Shown here piece after piece: positions 27,761-35,839 of a stretch of DNA of 64,000 bases. A program made the translations under genes and the position numbers. Under the pieces are notes generated by a model that was given only the letters and a program-made list of their open reading frames with translations, had not been told where the DNA came from and did no database searches. Source of the DNA: Lentimicrobium saccharophilum (GTDB lineage Bacteria; Bacteroidota; Bacteroidia; Bacteroidales; Lentimicrobiaceae); the NCBI RefSeq assembly GCF_001192835.1, contig NZ_DF968182.1, positions 2,513,113 to 2,577,112 of the forward strand, given 5' to 3'. Numbering within the stretch: the stretch's first letter is position 1; each line of letters starts with the position of its first letter.

Positions 27761-28078
27761 ATGAACAAATACATATATAACGTGCAGATTACCCCGCGCG
27801 AAAAGGAAATTCTGAGGCTCGTTGCACTGGATCACAGTTCAACAGAGATCTCTGCATTGCTTGGCATCAGCATCCGCACCGTTGAAACCCACCGGAAAAA
27901 TATTATCAGGAAAATCAGCAATAACTCCCTGTCCGCATTAACCAGACATGCGATTAAACTCGGATTGCTCGATGAATATATCTATGTTCCTTCTCCTGCC
28001 GGCAGGAAGGTCGTAAAGTTGCCCGAAGCAACCGTAAAAAGCGACTGCAGACCTGAAATACCGAGTAATACTTACTAA
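27761..28078 (+). CDS. HTH-only LuxR-family regulator (105 aa)
   Basis: The start is set at 27761 (MNKYIYNVQITPREKEIL) because the promoter overlaps the earlier in-frame ATG. The protein is essentially one LuxR/GerE DNA-binding domain (TPREKEILRLVALDHSSTEI, then SIRTVETHRKNIIRKI) with a basic C-terminal tail of about 30 residues. There is no receiver or ligand-binding domain. The HTH is a close relative of that in the regulator immediately upstream, suggesting a local duplication with loss of the receiver. It may compete with, or act at a subset of, the same sites (inference). Confidence 0.85.
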   Translation: MNKYIYNVQITPREKEILRLVALDHSSTEISALLGISIRTVETHRKNIIRKISNNSLSALTRHAIKLGLLDEYIYVPSPAGRKVVKLPEATVKSDCRPEIPSNTY

Positions 28079-28097
28079 AAATACCGTCTGATCGGCA

Positions 28098-28128
28098 TTT
28101 GCAAGTCAACCTATCTGCAATAATTTTG
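28098..28128 (+). promoter_or_regulatory. Consensus Bacteroidota promoter
   Basis: TTTG (28098-28101), a 19-nt spacer and TAATTTTG (28121-28128) match the -33/-7 consensus exactly. The predicted start near 28134 gives a leader of about 46 nt for the lipoprotein at 28180. Confidence 0.75.
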
Positions 28129-28179
28129 ATAATCACCCAGTAATTACTCATTCATTCAAAAACCAAAACCAATCTAAAC

Positions 28180-28932
28180 ATGTTGAAATCAAGATTTCTT
28201 CTGCTGATTGCCAGCTTTACCCTATTGGCCATGCTGAATGTTTCATGCGATAAAAATGAAGATGAAACGCCTCAGGACAACAACCAGACACCTGCCGATA
28301 ACCTGAATTTCAGTGACTCTTACGGAGTTATGGCCGCTGTAAAAACCATCAGTTTTCAGTCAGCCGGGGGATTTACCATCCCGGTTGAGGTAAATACTGC
28401 TGTAGCAGTGTTTGTCCCCACCCCGGGAGCAACCACGTTTGCACCCGCAGGTACTGTCAGCATCAATAGCAGCAGCCTGAAAAAATTCGAGAACAACTCC
28501 TATGTTTACGACAACCTGCTCAATCCTTTGTCATTCAATTCTGTTCAGTGGAGTGTGAGCGGCGAAGGAGAAGTTCCGGCATTTGAGAAAACAGTCAACA
28601 GGGGGTTTCCCAATTTCACCGCTTATGCATCAATTCCTGAAACCTTCAGTCTTGCTGCCGGACTCAGTGTCCCGCTGGGCTCTTCGGTTTCCAATGCCGA
28701 TTCGGTAGTGGTGGTTGTATCAGGCGGCCAGAATGCAGCCGTGAAAACCGTGGCTGCTGCTTCAGCAAACGCCGTATTCACGGCCGGTGAGCTGTCGAAC
28801 CTTGGCGCAGGCGCCTCCGGAATGATTTCGGTGACTCCCTACAATTACACCGTCGAAACCATTTCAGGACGTAAATACTACTTTGTAAATCAGTCGAATT
28901 ACACCAAAATGAATGTAAATGTAACGCAGTAA
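28180..28932 (+). CDS. Surface-type lipoprotein of unknown function (250 aa)
   Basis: The lipoprotein signal peptide ends NVSC (Cys23). It is followed by DKNEDE, an acidic run like the lipoprotein export signals that send Bacteroidota lipoproteins to the cell surface. The body is rich in S, T, A, V and N and predicted to be all-beta; no family is recognised. It has its own consensus promoter and terminator, so it is a single-gene transcript. Its neighbours upstream are regulators, and it could be one of their targets. Confidence 0.8.
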   Translation: MLKSRFLLLIASFTLLAMLNVSCDKNEDETPQDNNQTPADNLNFSDSYGVMAAVKTISFQSAGGFTIPVEVNTAVAVFVPTPGATTFAPAGTVSINSSSLKKFENNSYVYDNLLNPLSFNSVQWSVSGEGEVPAFEKTVNRGFPNFTAYASIPETFSLAAGLSVPLGSSVSNADSVVVVVSGGQNAAVKTVAAASANAVFTAGELSNLGAGASGMISVTPYNYTVETISGRKYYFVNQSNYTKMNVNVTQ

Positions 28933-28974
28933 CAACAGGTGGAGCTTTAAACGGCTTCCACTTCCGTTACTATT

Positions 28975-29004
28975 AAAAGCGCCTTTCCCCGGGCGCTTTT
29001 TATT
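28975..29004 (+). terminator. Rho-independent terminator
   Basis: A 9-bp stem AAAAGCGCC / GGCGCTTTT with an 8-nt loop leads straight into TATTT. It ends the transcript of the lipoprotein at 28180. Confidence 0.9.
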
Positions 29005-29019
29005 TATCAGTTCATTGCT

Positions 29020-29027
29020 TATATTTG
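29020..29027 (+). promoter_or_regulatory. -7 element for the GH16 gene
   Basis: TATATTTG matches TAnnTTTG, 21 bp before the ATG at 29049. The -33 region (CTTTTTATTT) overlaps the preceding terminator and lacks a clear TTTG. Confidence 0.5.
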
Positions 29028-29048
29028 AATATCTGAAATGCACAACTG

Positions 29049-29936
29049 ATGCGGAAATCCCTGAACATTACAGTACTTGCAGCGATGCTGACGCAAACAG
29101 CGTTTGCGCAACATGATACAATATTAAACCAGCCCGTACCCTGCCCCGAAGGGGAATGGGAGCTTGCGTTTTCGGATGAGTTTGAAGGTGACCGGCTGAA
29201 TACCTCCGACTGGATTACCTGGTATCCCTACACCGATGACGGAAGTGACCAGTGCGCCTTCTGCCGCACCCATGGCAACGAGGGCCAGGTGTTTCTGGAT
29301 GAAAATGTGGTGGTCTCCGGTGGCTTGCTGAAAATCATCGCAAAAAAAGAAAAAGCCGTGTGGATGGGCGAGGAACGCGAACATACATCCGGAATGATTC
29401 ACTCCAGGAGAGCCTTCGGCCATGGGAAATATGAATTCCGGTGCCGCCTGCCCGAAGGCAACGGATTCTGGCCGGCTTTATGGACCTTCGGGCAGATTTC
29501 GGCCGAAATTGACCTGATGGAAGCCGGCATGCAGCATCCCAAAAGGTTTCATACCTCCGTGCATAACTGGCAGATAAAAAAAATGGCCCACAAACGGCAC
29601 CGGCTGAAGACCAGCTTATCTGACAATTTTCATGTCTTCACCCTGGAATGGGAACCAAACATCATCCGGTTTTATATCGATAGTGCCGAAGTATGGCAGC
29701 TCCATCGCTTCACCAACCGGAGGGGGAAAAACCTCAGAAAATGTCCGGTCCGCCCGGGCAGGTACCGCACCCAACCCGTTTTTCCGCCCGCAGACGAAAA
29801 GCTTTACATCATTGTCGGATTGGGCATAGGCACTGAAAAAACTCCTTTTACAAAATTACCGGGGCCTGAAACCGTCTTTCCCAACCAGATGGAAGTTGAT
29901 TATTTCAGGTATTATATCAGGAGGAATCATCGATGA
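29049..29936 (+). CDS. Secreted glycoside hydrolase family 16 enzyme
   Basis: A 295-aa protein with a signal peptide (MRKSLNITVLAAMLTQTAFAQ) and one GH16 domain. The active-site motif is E153-I-D-L-M-E158 in AEIDLMEAG: Glu153 is the nucleophile, Asp155 the assistant and Glu158 the acid/base. Upstream landmarks (ELAFSDEFEG, GMIHSRRAFGHGKYEFRCRL, GFWPALWTFG) are typical. GH16 enzymes cut beta-1,3/1,4-glucans, agarose, carrageenan or xyloglucan; the subfamily is not clear from the sequence alone. There is no SusC/SusD pair beside it, so this is not a classical polysaccharide utilisation locus. Confidence 0.92.
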   Translation: MRKSLNITVLAAMLTQTAFAQHDTILNQPVPCPEGEWELAFSDEFEGDRLNTSDWITWYPYTDDGSDQCAFCRTHGNEGQVFLDENVVVSGGLLKIIAKKEKAVWMGEEREHTSGMIHSRRAFGHGKYEFRCRLPEGNGFWPALWTFGQISAEIDLMEAGMQHPKRFHTSVHNWQIKKMAHKRHRLKTSLSDNFHVFTLEWEPNIIRFYIDSAEVWQLHRFTNRRGKNLRKCPVRPGRYRTQPVFPPADEKLYIIVGLGIGTEKTPFTKLPGPETVFPNQMEVDYFRYYIRRNHR

Positions 29937-30057
29937 TCCAAGAAGCTTCGTTTTTATCCTGAAAAAATGTTTGCAAAGCCCTGACCGGAATAACCTGCAT
30001 ACTCAAATAATATAAACCTCCGCTGATAAGACTGATCATTCTTAAAATTCTTCTCCT

Positions 30058-30065
30058 TATCTTTA
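30058..30065 (+). promoter_or_regulatory. Near-consensus -7 element for the propeller kinase
   Basis: TATCTTTA is one base from TAnnTTTG and lies 13 bp before the ATG at 30079, giving a very short leader. Confidence 0.35.
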
Positions 30066-30078
30066 CCCGGAAATATAA

Positions 30079-33063
30079 ATGCGCCCATTGCAACGCTCTG
30101 AATTCCATGCGTTCCTCATCCGGTGCCGGCTATGTATAATAGTCATTTCGTTGCTTTTTATTCACCGCAGTGTACTCCCCCAGCAACCCGCTGAAAACCT
30201 CTTCGTTGATGCTTACGGTATAGAAAACGGCTTGCGGCAAAGCATGGTAAGTCAGATACTTCAGGACAGCAGGGGCCTGTTGTGGATGGTTACGGGCGAC
30301 GGGCTGCACTGTTTCAATGGCCGGGAGTTCAGGGTATTCAGGATACCGTACAACGGTACATACAGTAATGCCGACAATATGATGCGTAAGATCATTGAAA
30401 CGGAACCAGGCATTTTCATGATATCAACAGCATCATCCATTCTGAGGTTTAATGCTTTTACAGGCAAGTTTGACCTGATAAACAGGGAGCCCTCAGTCTA
30501 CCATCATCTCCTCGATGTTCTCATTGACGGCAAACCACTGGTCTGGGTATACAGCAAGGGACTGAGCATAGCCGGTGACAGCCTGCAATCACTGATCCTG
30601 AATCCGGCCGGGGAGAAGAAAATTCCGGAAGACTTCGTCCCGGTTCAGGCATTGCCCCTGGGCAGAGAGTCCTTCGCAGTAATAGGAAACAATGGGATTA
30701 TGATCGCCGGCAGATCAGGAAACACTTCCGGTTACACTTACAATTATAAATGGACAGATGCCGGAGAATGCACCGCAATGGCAGCCGACAGATCAGGAAA
30801 TATTTACATTGCAAAAGGAACCAGCCTTTACCTTCTGCGGGAAGATTCCTCCTGGTTGAGAATTGCCGATGTCGGAATGCATATCAACCCGGACCTGAAA
30901 ATTGACCACCAGGGCAGTTTCTGGTTCTCCGATCTGACAACAAAGATGCATTACCGGCTCAGCGGCAAAAAACTCACAAAAATTGAATTTGTTGAAATAG
31001 CAGGTAAATATTACGATACCTTAAAGCCCAGTGTGAAGCATATTTATGAAGATAAAATGCATAACCTCTGGTTTGGAACAGATGGGAATGGATTGCTAAG
31101 GTACAGCCCGGATAAAGTAATATTTGAAAAATACGCTGTTGGATTTACCCGTTGTCTTGAAGCGCTGGATGGACATATTTTTGCCGGGACCTTCAACAAA
31201 GGATTATGGAAACTTTCAGATGACCTTAGCCGGGCTGAACGCGTAAATCCGGCGCTCTTCGGGAATAACACCTATATCCTTGACCTGAAAAGTGATAACA
31301 GGGGCAGATTGTGGATTGCCACGCGGGAAGGGCTTTATGTCATTAACCGTGCCGGAAGATGCATTTATACATTCGCTACAAACTCAATTACTGCAACCTT
31401 CCTGGAACCATCCGGAAATTTGGTATTCTTGCAGTGCGATGCTTCAGTCTATAAATTCCGCGCTGATTCCGACCCGGCCCTGATTGGGGAGTCAGTAAAC
31501 AATTCGGTCAACTCATTATTATATTATGCTGGAAAACAATGGGATGGAACTCCGCTGGGACTGTTTATCAAGCCGCAGGATAAAGATAAGAATATGATTA
31601 TCTGGAATGAAAAGGACAGTGCAGTTTTGCAATACGAAATTTATCAGTTATTGCCGTTAAAGGAGGAGGTCTGGGCGGCCACCGGCAACGGGATCAGTAT
31701 TTTTTCAGCGGAAGGTAAGCTTATAAATCCCTATTCATCGCTCGCGTCGCTTACCGGCGAAGTCGTTTATGCAATTCTGCCGGACAACTTCGGGAGAGTC
31801 TGGTTTTCAGGGATGAATGGCATCGGGTGCATAAGCAGAGACAGGAAAAGGGTCATCCGGTTCACGATGAGAAATAACTTACAATCGCTTGAATTTAACC
31901 ACAACGCCGCCCTGTTGGGGCCGGGAGGCAGAATATGCTTCGGAGGCATCAATGGTCTTAATTGCATTGATCCTTCCCGGGTAAAGACTGAAAGGGAGTT
32001 GCCCCGGATTCATCTTTTCAACCTGTATGTATCCGATACAATATTTTCAAAGGGTATTCCCCCTGACGGTATAAGCCTGTCGCTCAGCCGCGAAGCCGCA
32101 CACCTGCACGGCAGCGTATATACATCGGGGTATGGCGACGCTCATGAACAAGGTTTTTCTTTTTTACTTGAAGGATACGAAAAGGAATGGAATACGCCGG
32201 TTGCTTCCCCGGCCTTCGCATACCGCAACCTGCCTCCGGGCGAATACCGCCTTTTAGTCAGGTACACCGATCCATTCCTGAACACCGGGACTCCCATACC
32301 ATTGCTGACAGTGAAAGTTGTACCTGCTTTCTGGCAGACCCTGTGGTTTGCAGCACTGTTAACCATCGCGATTATTGCCATAACCGTTTTCATCGTCAAA
32401 AAAATTCAGCACTTCAGATATATAAACCGGATAAAAGCACTGGAGCAGGAACACGCTATTGAAAAGGAACGCCTTCGCATTTCAAAAGACATGCACGATG
32501 AAGTCGGGGCCAGCCTTACCCGGATTTCCATACTGAGCGAAATTGCCAAAAGCCGGCAACAGGAGCCTGATAAAACGCAGAAAGTTATTGAGCAGATATC
32601 TGAAATTGCAGGCAATGTGGTGGATGAGCTGAGCGAAATTATCTGGGCCATGAATCCGAAAAACGACAGCCTTGACAACTTTGCAGCTTATGTCAGGAGA
32701 TATGCTTCTACCTATCTTGAGGCTTCCACGGTCGATGTAAAATTTCACTTTCCTGATACGGTCCCCAGCCTTCCCATGTCGGCCGAGTTGCGCCGGAATT
32801 TGTTTCTTGTAATCAAAGAGGCTTTGCATAATGTGATCAAGCATTCAGGGGCATCGAAGGTGATGATTGAATTACAGATTGAAAAAAAATGCCTGAGTAT
32901 AAACCTGAAAGACAACGGGCGGGGCTTTGACGGAAAATTACTTCCCGGAACCGGGAATGGCCTGCACAATATGCGCCGCAGGATGGAAGATTGCGGAGGT
33001 ACCTTCAGGATCATTTCAGCTAATGGACAGGGCACTGAAATCATTACATCAGTTGATCTCTGA
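30079..33063 (+). CDS. Two-component propeller (Y_Y_Y) sensor histidine kinase
   Basis: A 994-aa protein. A signal peptide or anchor at residues 1-35 is followed by about 600 residues of two-component-propeller repeats (SRGLLWMVTGDGLHCFNG, MHNLWFGTDGNGLLRYS, RGRLWIATREGLYVINR). A Y_Y_Y domain lies at about 680-750 and a membrane segment at about 755-778. HisKA_3 carries His806 in KDMHDEVGASLTRIS. HATPase has EALHNVIKHSG and GTGNGLHNMRRRM. Unlike classical hybrid two-component systems it has no receiver or AraC domain; the regulator is separate, 78 bp downstream. The periplasmic propellers are expected to sense glycans or other extracellular ligands. Confidence 0.95.
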   Translation: MRPLQRSEFHAFLIRCRLCIIVISLLFIHRSVLPQQPAENLFVDAYGIENGLRQSMVSQILQDSRGLLWMVTGDGLHCFNGREFRVFRIPYNGTYSNADNMMRKIIETEPGIFMISTASSILRFNAFTGKFDLINREPSVYHHLLDVLIDGKPLVWVYSKGLSIAGDSLQSLILNPAGEKKIPEDFVPVQALPLGRESFAVIGNNGIMIAGRSGNTSGYTYNYKWTDAGECTAMAADRSGNIYIAKGTSLYLLREDSSWLRIADVGMHINPDLKIDHQGSFWFSDLTTKMHYRLSGKKLTKIEFVEIAGKYYDTLKPSVKHIYEDKMHNLWFGTDGNGLLRYSPDKVIFEKYAVGFTRCLEALDGHIFAGTFNKGLWKLSDDLSRAERVNPALFGNNTYILDLKSDNRGRLWIATREGLYVINRAGRCIYTFATNSITATFLEPSGNLVFLQCDASVYKFRADSDPALIGESVNNSVNSLLYYAGKQWDGTPLGLFIKPQDKDKNMIIWNEKDSAVLQYEIYQLLPLKEEVWAATGNGISIFSAEGKLINPYSSLASLTGEVVYAILPDNFGRVWFSGMNGIGCISRDRKRVIRFTMRNNLQSLEFNHNAALLGPGGRICFGGINGLNCIDPSRVKTERELPRIHLFNLYVSDTIFSKGIPPDGISLSLSREAAHLHGSVYTSGYGDAHEQGFSFLLEGYEKEWNTPVASPAFAYRNLPPGEYRLLVRYTDPFLNTGTPIPLLTVKVVPAFWQTLWFAALLTIAIIAITVFIVKKIQHFRYINRIKALEQEHAIEKERLRISKDMHDEVGASLTRISILSEIAKSRQQEPDKTQKVIEQISEIAGNVVDELSEIIWAMNPKNDSLDNFAAYVRRYASTYLEASTVDVKFHFPDTVPSLPMSAELRRNLFLVIKEALHNVIKHSGASKVMIELQIEKKCLSINLKDNGRGFDGKLLPGTGNGLHNMRRRMEDCGGTFRIISANGQGTEIITSVDL

Positions 33064-33074
33064 ACAATGACATT

Positions 33075-33091
33075 TCACATCAAAGGGTGAT
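33075..33091. promoter_or_regulatory. Shared 17-bp element, copy 1
   Basis: TCACATCAAAGGGTGAT lies 21 nt upstream of the -7 element (33113-33120) of the LuxR-type regulator. It contains inverted arms TCAC/GTGA, and in this copy ACATCA/TGATGT around AAGGG. An identical block occurs at 33952-33968 at the same distance from the next promoter. Confidence 0.7.
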
Positions 33092-33112
33092 GTTTTCCGA
33101 AATCCGAAAATG

Positions 33113-33120
33113 TACTTTTG
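33113..33120 (+). promoter_or_regulatory. -7 element of the LuxR-type regulator gene
   Basis: TACTTTTG is a perfect TAnnTTTG match, 21 bp before the ATG at 33142. A separate promoter means the regulator can be made independently of the kinase. Confidence 0.6.
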
Positions 33121-33141
33121 TGAACAATAAATAAGAAAACC

Positions 33142-33774
33142 ATGCCGGGAACCATCAATATCATCATCGTGGAAGACGATGAAGCCGTACGCGAGGGGCT
33201 GCGAATGCTCATCAACGGGTCTGAAGGTTACCATTGTCAGGCTGCCTGCGCTTCGGCCGAAGAAGCCCTTCAGGCAATTCCCGAATGCATGCCCGATGTG
33301 GTGCTGATGGATATCAACCTGCCGGGCATGAACGGCATCGAATGCGTAATCTGCATTAAAAATGCCTGGCCTGCCATACAGGTCATGATGCTGACCGTTT
33401 TCGACAATACCGATGAAATATTTAAATCGCTGGCTGCCGGAGCAACCGGCTATATGCTCAAAAAAACGCCCCCTGCAAAACTGCTTGAAGCCATCACAGA
33501 GTTGGTAAACGGAGGCTCGCCCATGAGCGGTGAAATTGCCCGCAAGGTTGTGCAAACCTTTGCCCGGCCGGCCAGACATCAACTGCCGGAATCCATCCTC
33601 ACAGCCAGGGAAGAGGAAATTCTGTCCTATCTTTCCAAAGGCTTTCTGTACAAGGAAATCGCTGCGGAACTTTTTATAAGCATCGAAACCGTACGCACAC
33701 ACATCCGAAAAATCTACCAGAAACTGCAGGTCAGGACCCGGACCGAAGCATTGATAAGATGCATGAAGACTTAA
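33142..33774 (+). CDS. LuxR-type response regulator paired with the propeller kinase
   Basis: A 210-aa protein. The receiver has Asp57 in VVLMDINLPGMNGIECV and Lys in YMLKKTPPAKL. The HTH is LTAREEEILSYLSKGFLYKE followed by SIETVRTHIRKIYQKL. It is the evident partner of the kinase ending 78 bp upstream. The 17-bp block in front of it recurs in front of the T9SS cargo gene, which makes this protein the leading candidate to bind both sites, with autoregulation (inference). Confidence 0.95.
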   Translation: MPGTINIIIVEDDEAVREGLRMLINGSEGYHCQAACASAEEALQAIPECMPDVVLMDINLPGMNGIECVICIKNAWPAIQVMMLTVFDNTDEIFKSLAAGATGYMLKKTPPAKLLEAITELVNGGSPMSGEIARKVVQTFARPARHQLPESILTAREEEILSYLSKGFLYKEIAAELFISIETVRTHIRKIYQKLQVRTRTEALIRCMKT

Positions 33775-33951
33775 ATTCAAATACTTGAATTAGCTGCAAC
33801 AAATCCGGTTTCTGTTGGCCCGGATCAGGGTTTCTGATGTGGATATCCTCCGCAATTGCCCATATCTGTTATGCTGCAAGGCAACCCACTGCCCTTTCGC
33901 GGATTCCGGCATCCTGTTTAAAATCAGCTTCCTGAATCCTGATATCAAAAA

Positions 33952-33968
33952 TCACATCAAAGGGTGAT
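33952..33968. promoter_or_regulatory. Shared 17-bp element, copy 2
   Basis: This copy is identical to the block at 33075-33091. Here the arms extend to ATCAC (33951-33955) and GTGAT (33964-33968). It ends 22 nt before GAAATTTG (33991-33998), the likely -7 element of the T9SS cargo gene; TTG at 33968-33970 may be the -33 element. Confidence 0.7.
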
Positions 33969-33990
33969 TGACATGACTGCTTTCGGAAGC

Positions 33991-33998
33991 GAAATTTG
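33991..33998 (+). promoter_or_regulatory. Probable -7 element of the T9SS cargo gene
   Basis: GAAATTTG differs from TAnnTTTG at the first base. With TTG at 33968-33970 the spacing is 20 nt. A weak promoter with a non-consensus -7 would fit dependence on an activator. Confidence 0.45.
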
Positions 33999-34036
33999 CC
34001 TTTATCAGGTAAAACAATTAACCCCCGGAGGCAATT

Positions 34037-35083
34037 ATGAAAAAAACACTACACATTCTTTTTGGAATTCTTATTCTTTCAGCATTGCGCACAGAAGCGC
34101 AGATTACCATCACCCATAACGATCTCCCGACAATCGGAACACAGATTATCAGGGCTGTTGATAATGTAACACAGGTTGACCCGGGAAATCCGGGCTTGAA
34201 CCAGGTCTGGGATTTCACCAACCTTATTCCCCTGACCCACGACACCACCCTGTATCTTCCCGTACAGGGACTACCCAACTACCAGGCATACCCTGACGCA
34301 AATGCAGCGATCAGCCACCGCAACGGCAATATGATGCCTTATTATGATTATGAATATATTCAATACGATGATGATGGCATCAGATATGTCGGAGATGAAG
34401 ACTTCCTGACCATTTTCGGAACATTTACCATGTCTGTACATATATCGTGCAACCCGGCGCCCCTGAGCCTGCCTCTGCCTTTTACCTATGGGCAGACCCT
34501 TAACCAGTCGACAACCTATGATTGGTTGCTGGCTTCACACAGTGACGGGGCATTGCTCGATTCCATCAGACAGATCAGCCATATGGATATTACATTGCAC
34601 GGAGATGCCTCAGGGATTATGTCAACACCTTTTGGCACTTTTCAGGCGCTCAGGGTAAAAGAGGACATTATTTCACTCGATTCCATCTATAACTGGGAAA
34701 ACGGCTGGGTTTTCGATCGGGTTGAAACCAATACGTACACGGTTTACCGCTGGTATGCCAATGATTATTACGAAGTAGGGGAACTCAATCTGAACCCCGG
34801 AAAGGCAAATGGCTTCAGTTTCTTCAGATCGGAAACCATCGTTAACACCAACCATGCTGAAAAAACAATGGACAGGATTTTCCCGAATCCTGCAACAGAT
34901 ATGCTCTCGGTTGAATCGGCAGTTGATTATGTCTCTTTCGAAATCATTGACCCGGAAGGCCGTATAATAGACCGTGGCCCATTTGTACCGGCAATCAGTA
35001 CAGCGGATTTAACTCCCGGCTTTTACCTCCTCAGGCTGAAATCAGACCATGGAAGCAGTTGCATCAAATTCATCAAACAATAA
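34037..35083 (+). CDS. Secreted protein with T9SS type A sorting domain
   Basis: A 348-aa protein with a good Shine-Dalgarno (GGAGG, 34027-34031) and a signal peptide (MKKTLHILFGILILSALRTEA). The first 270 residues are an unrecognised beta-rich domain. The last 75 residues are a T9SS C-terminal domain (MDRIFPNPATDMLSV, then DLTPGFYLLRLKS and CIKFIKQ). The protein should cross the outer membrane through PorV/SOV-type machinery and be attached to the surface or released. The upstream 17-bp element links it to the regulator at 33142. Confidence 0.88.
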   Translation: MKKTLHILFGILILSALRTEAQITITHNDLPTIGTQIIRAVDNVTQVDPGNPGLNQVWDFTNLIPLTHDTTLYLPVQGLPNYQAYPDANAAISHRNGNMMPYYDYEYIQYDDDGIRYVGDEDFLTIFGTFTMSVHISCNPAPLSLPLPFTYGQTLNQSTTYDWLLASHSDGALLDSIRQISHMDITLHGDASGIMSTPFGTFQALRVKEDIISLDSIYNWENGWVFDRVETNTYTVYRWYANDYYEVGELNLNPGKANGFSFFRSETIVNTNHAEKTMDRIFPNPATDMLSVESAVDYVSFEIIDPEGRIIDRGPFVPAISTADLTPGFYLLRLKSDHGSSCIKFIKQ

Positions 35084-35118
35084 AGCGGATATTCAACCAA
35101 CTATAAAAAAACCTGTTT

Positions 35119-35559
35119 ATGAGAAATCTCATCTTCAGACTGATTGTATTTACACTGATACCAGTAATTGCCTGCACCTCAGCACCGGAAACGGCAGAAA
35201 TCCCTGAAAGTACTGATGGTCTCTGCCAGCTATGGATTGATGCCTGGAATGCAAGGGATGCGGTGGCCATTGAAGCATGCTTTGCCAATGATGCTTTGTT
35301 GATCACGGACACTGTATATTCCGGAATTGATGCAATCAGGTCCGGATTTATTGAAAGAGCGACCCCTTACTTTCAGAATCTGACCTGCAGCAAACTGTAT
35401 GAATCAATCAGCGGGTCTATGGCATACCATGCAGGTAAATACGATCATGAATGGATCGTAAACGACTCAACCGTTGAAAAAGCAAGCGGCTACTACACCA
35501 TGGTATGGAAAAAATCAGATGATAATACGTGGAAACTTGCTGTTTTTCAGACCAACTGA
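35119..35559 (+). CDS. SnoaL/DUF4440-like lipoprotein
   Basis: A 146-aa protein with a lipoprotein signal ending VIAC (Cys19). The body fits the NTF2-like cone fold of SnoaL/DUF4440 proteins: CQLWIDAWNARDAVAIEACF, then GIDAIRSGFIERA, and a C-terminal strand pair ending DNTWKLAVFQTN. Such proteins bind small ligands or act as hydrolases or isomerases; nothing here tells which. It is 35 bp after the T9SS gene and probably shares its transcript. Confidence 0.8.
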   Translation: MRNLIFRLIVFTLIPVIACTSAPETAEIPESTDGLCQLWIDAWNARDAVAIEACFANDALLITDTVYSGIDAIRSGFIERATPYFQNLTCSKLYESISGSMAYHAGKYDHEWIVNDSTVEKASGYYTMVWKKSDDNTWKLAVFQTN

Positions 35560-35599
35560 AATATAATCAGTATATCCGATTCACATTTAAACATTGAAT

Positions 35600-35640
35600 C
35601 AGCAGCCGGTGCAGTGATCATGTGCCGGCTGCTGCTTTGA
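35600..35640 (+). terminator. Hairpin terminator after the SnoaL-like gene
   Basis: CAGCAGCCGG pairs with CCGGCTGCTG, and the stem continues inward through G-T wobbles to a TGCA/TGTG base. The T tract is weak (CTTTGAATTT). Confidence 0.7.
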
Positions 35641-35839
35641 ATTTATATTCAGCGCTTCCCGGGAAAAATGCATCCCGACTTACAAAAAAGGTTAACTTTG
35701 AATTGAATTTACCCGCTCTGACCATTTACTCTTAGGTCAGAAAAATTATCCTTTGAAAATAGCAGGCCCTGCATATTCAACAACTGCCTGAAGTGCCGGA
35801 AACAATGCTTTTCCCCGGGGTCTGGCAAAATAACGGACT

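Noticed and set aside
28098-29936. Polysaccharide utilisation locus around the GH16 gene
   Set aside because: No SusC/SusD pair or further glycosidases are adjacent; the propeller kinase alone is not enough.
33049-33780. A 243-codon open frame on the minus strand opposite the LuxR-type regulator
   Set aside because: It lies entirely antisense to a regulator with full receiver and HTH motifs, and its translation has no domain or signal.
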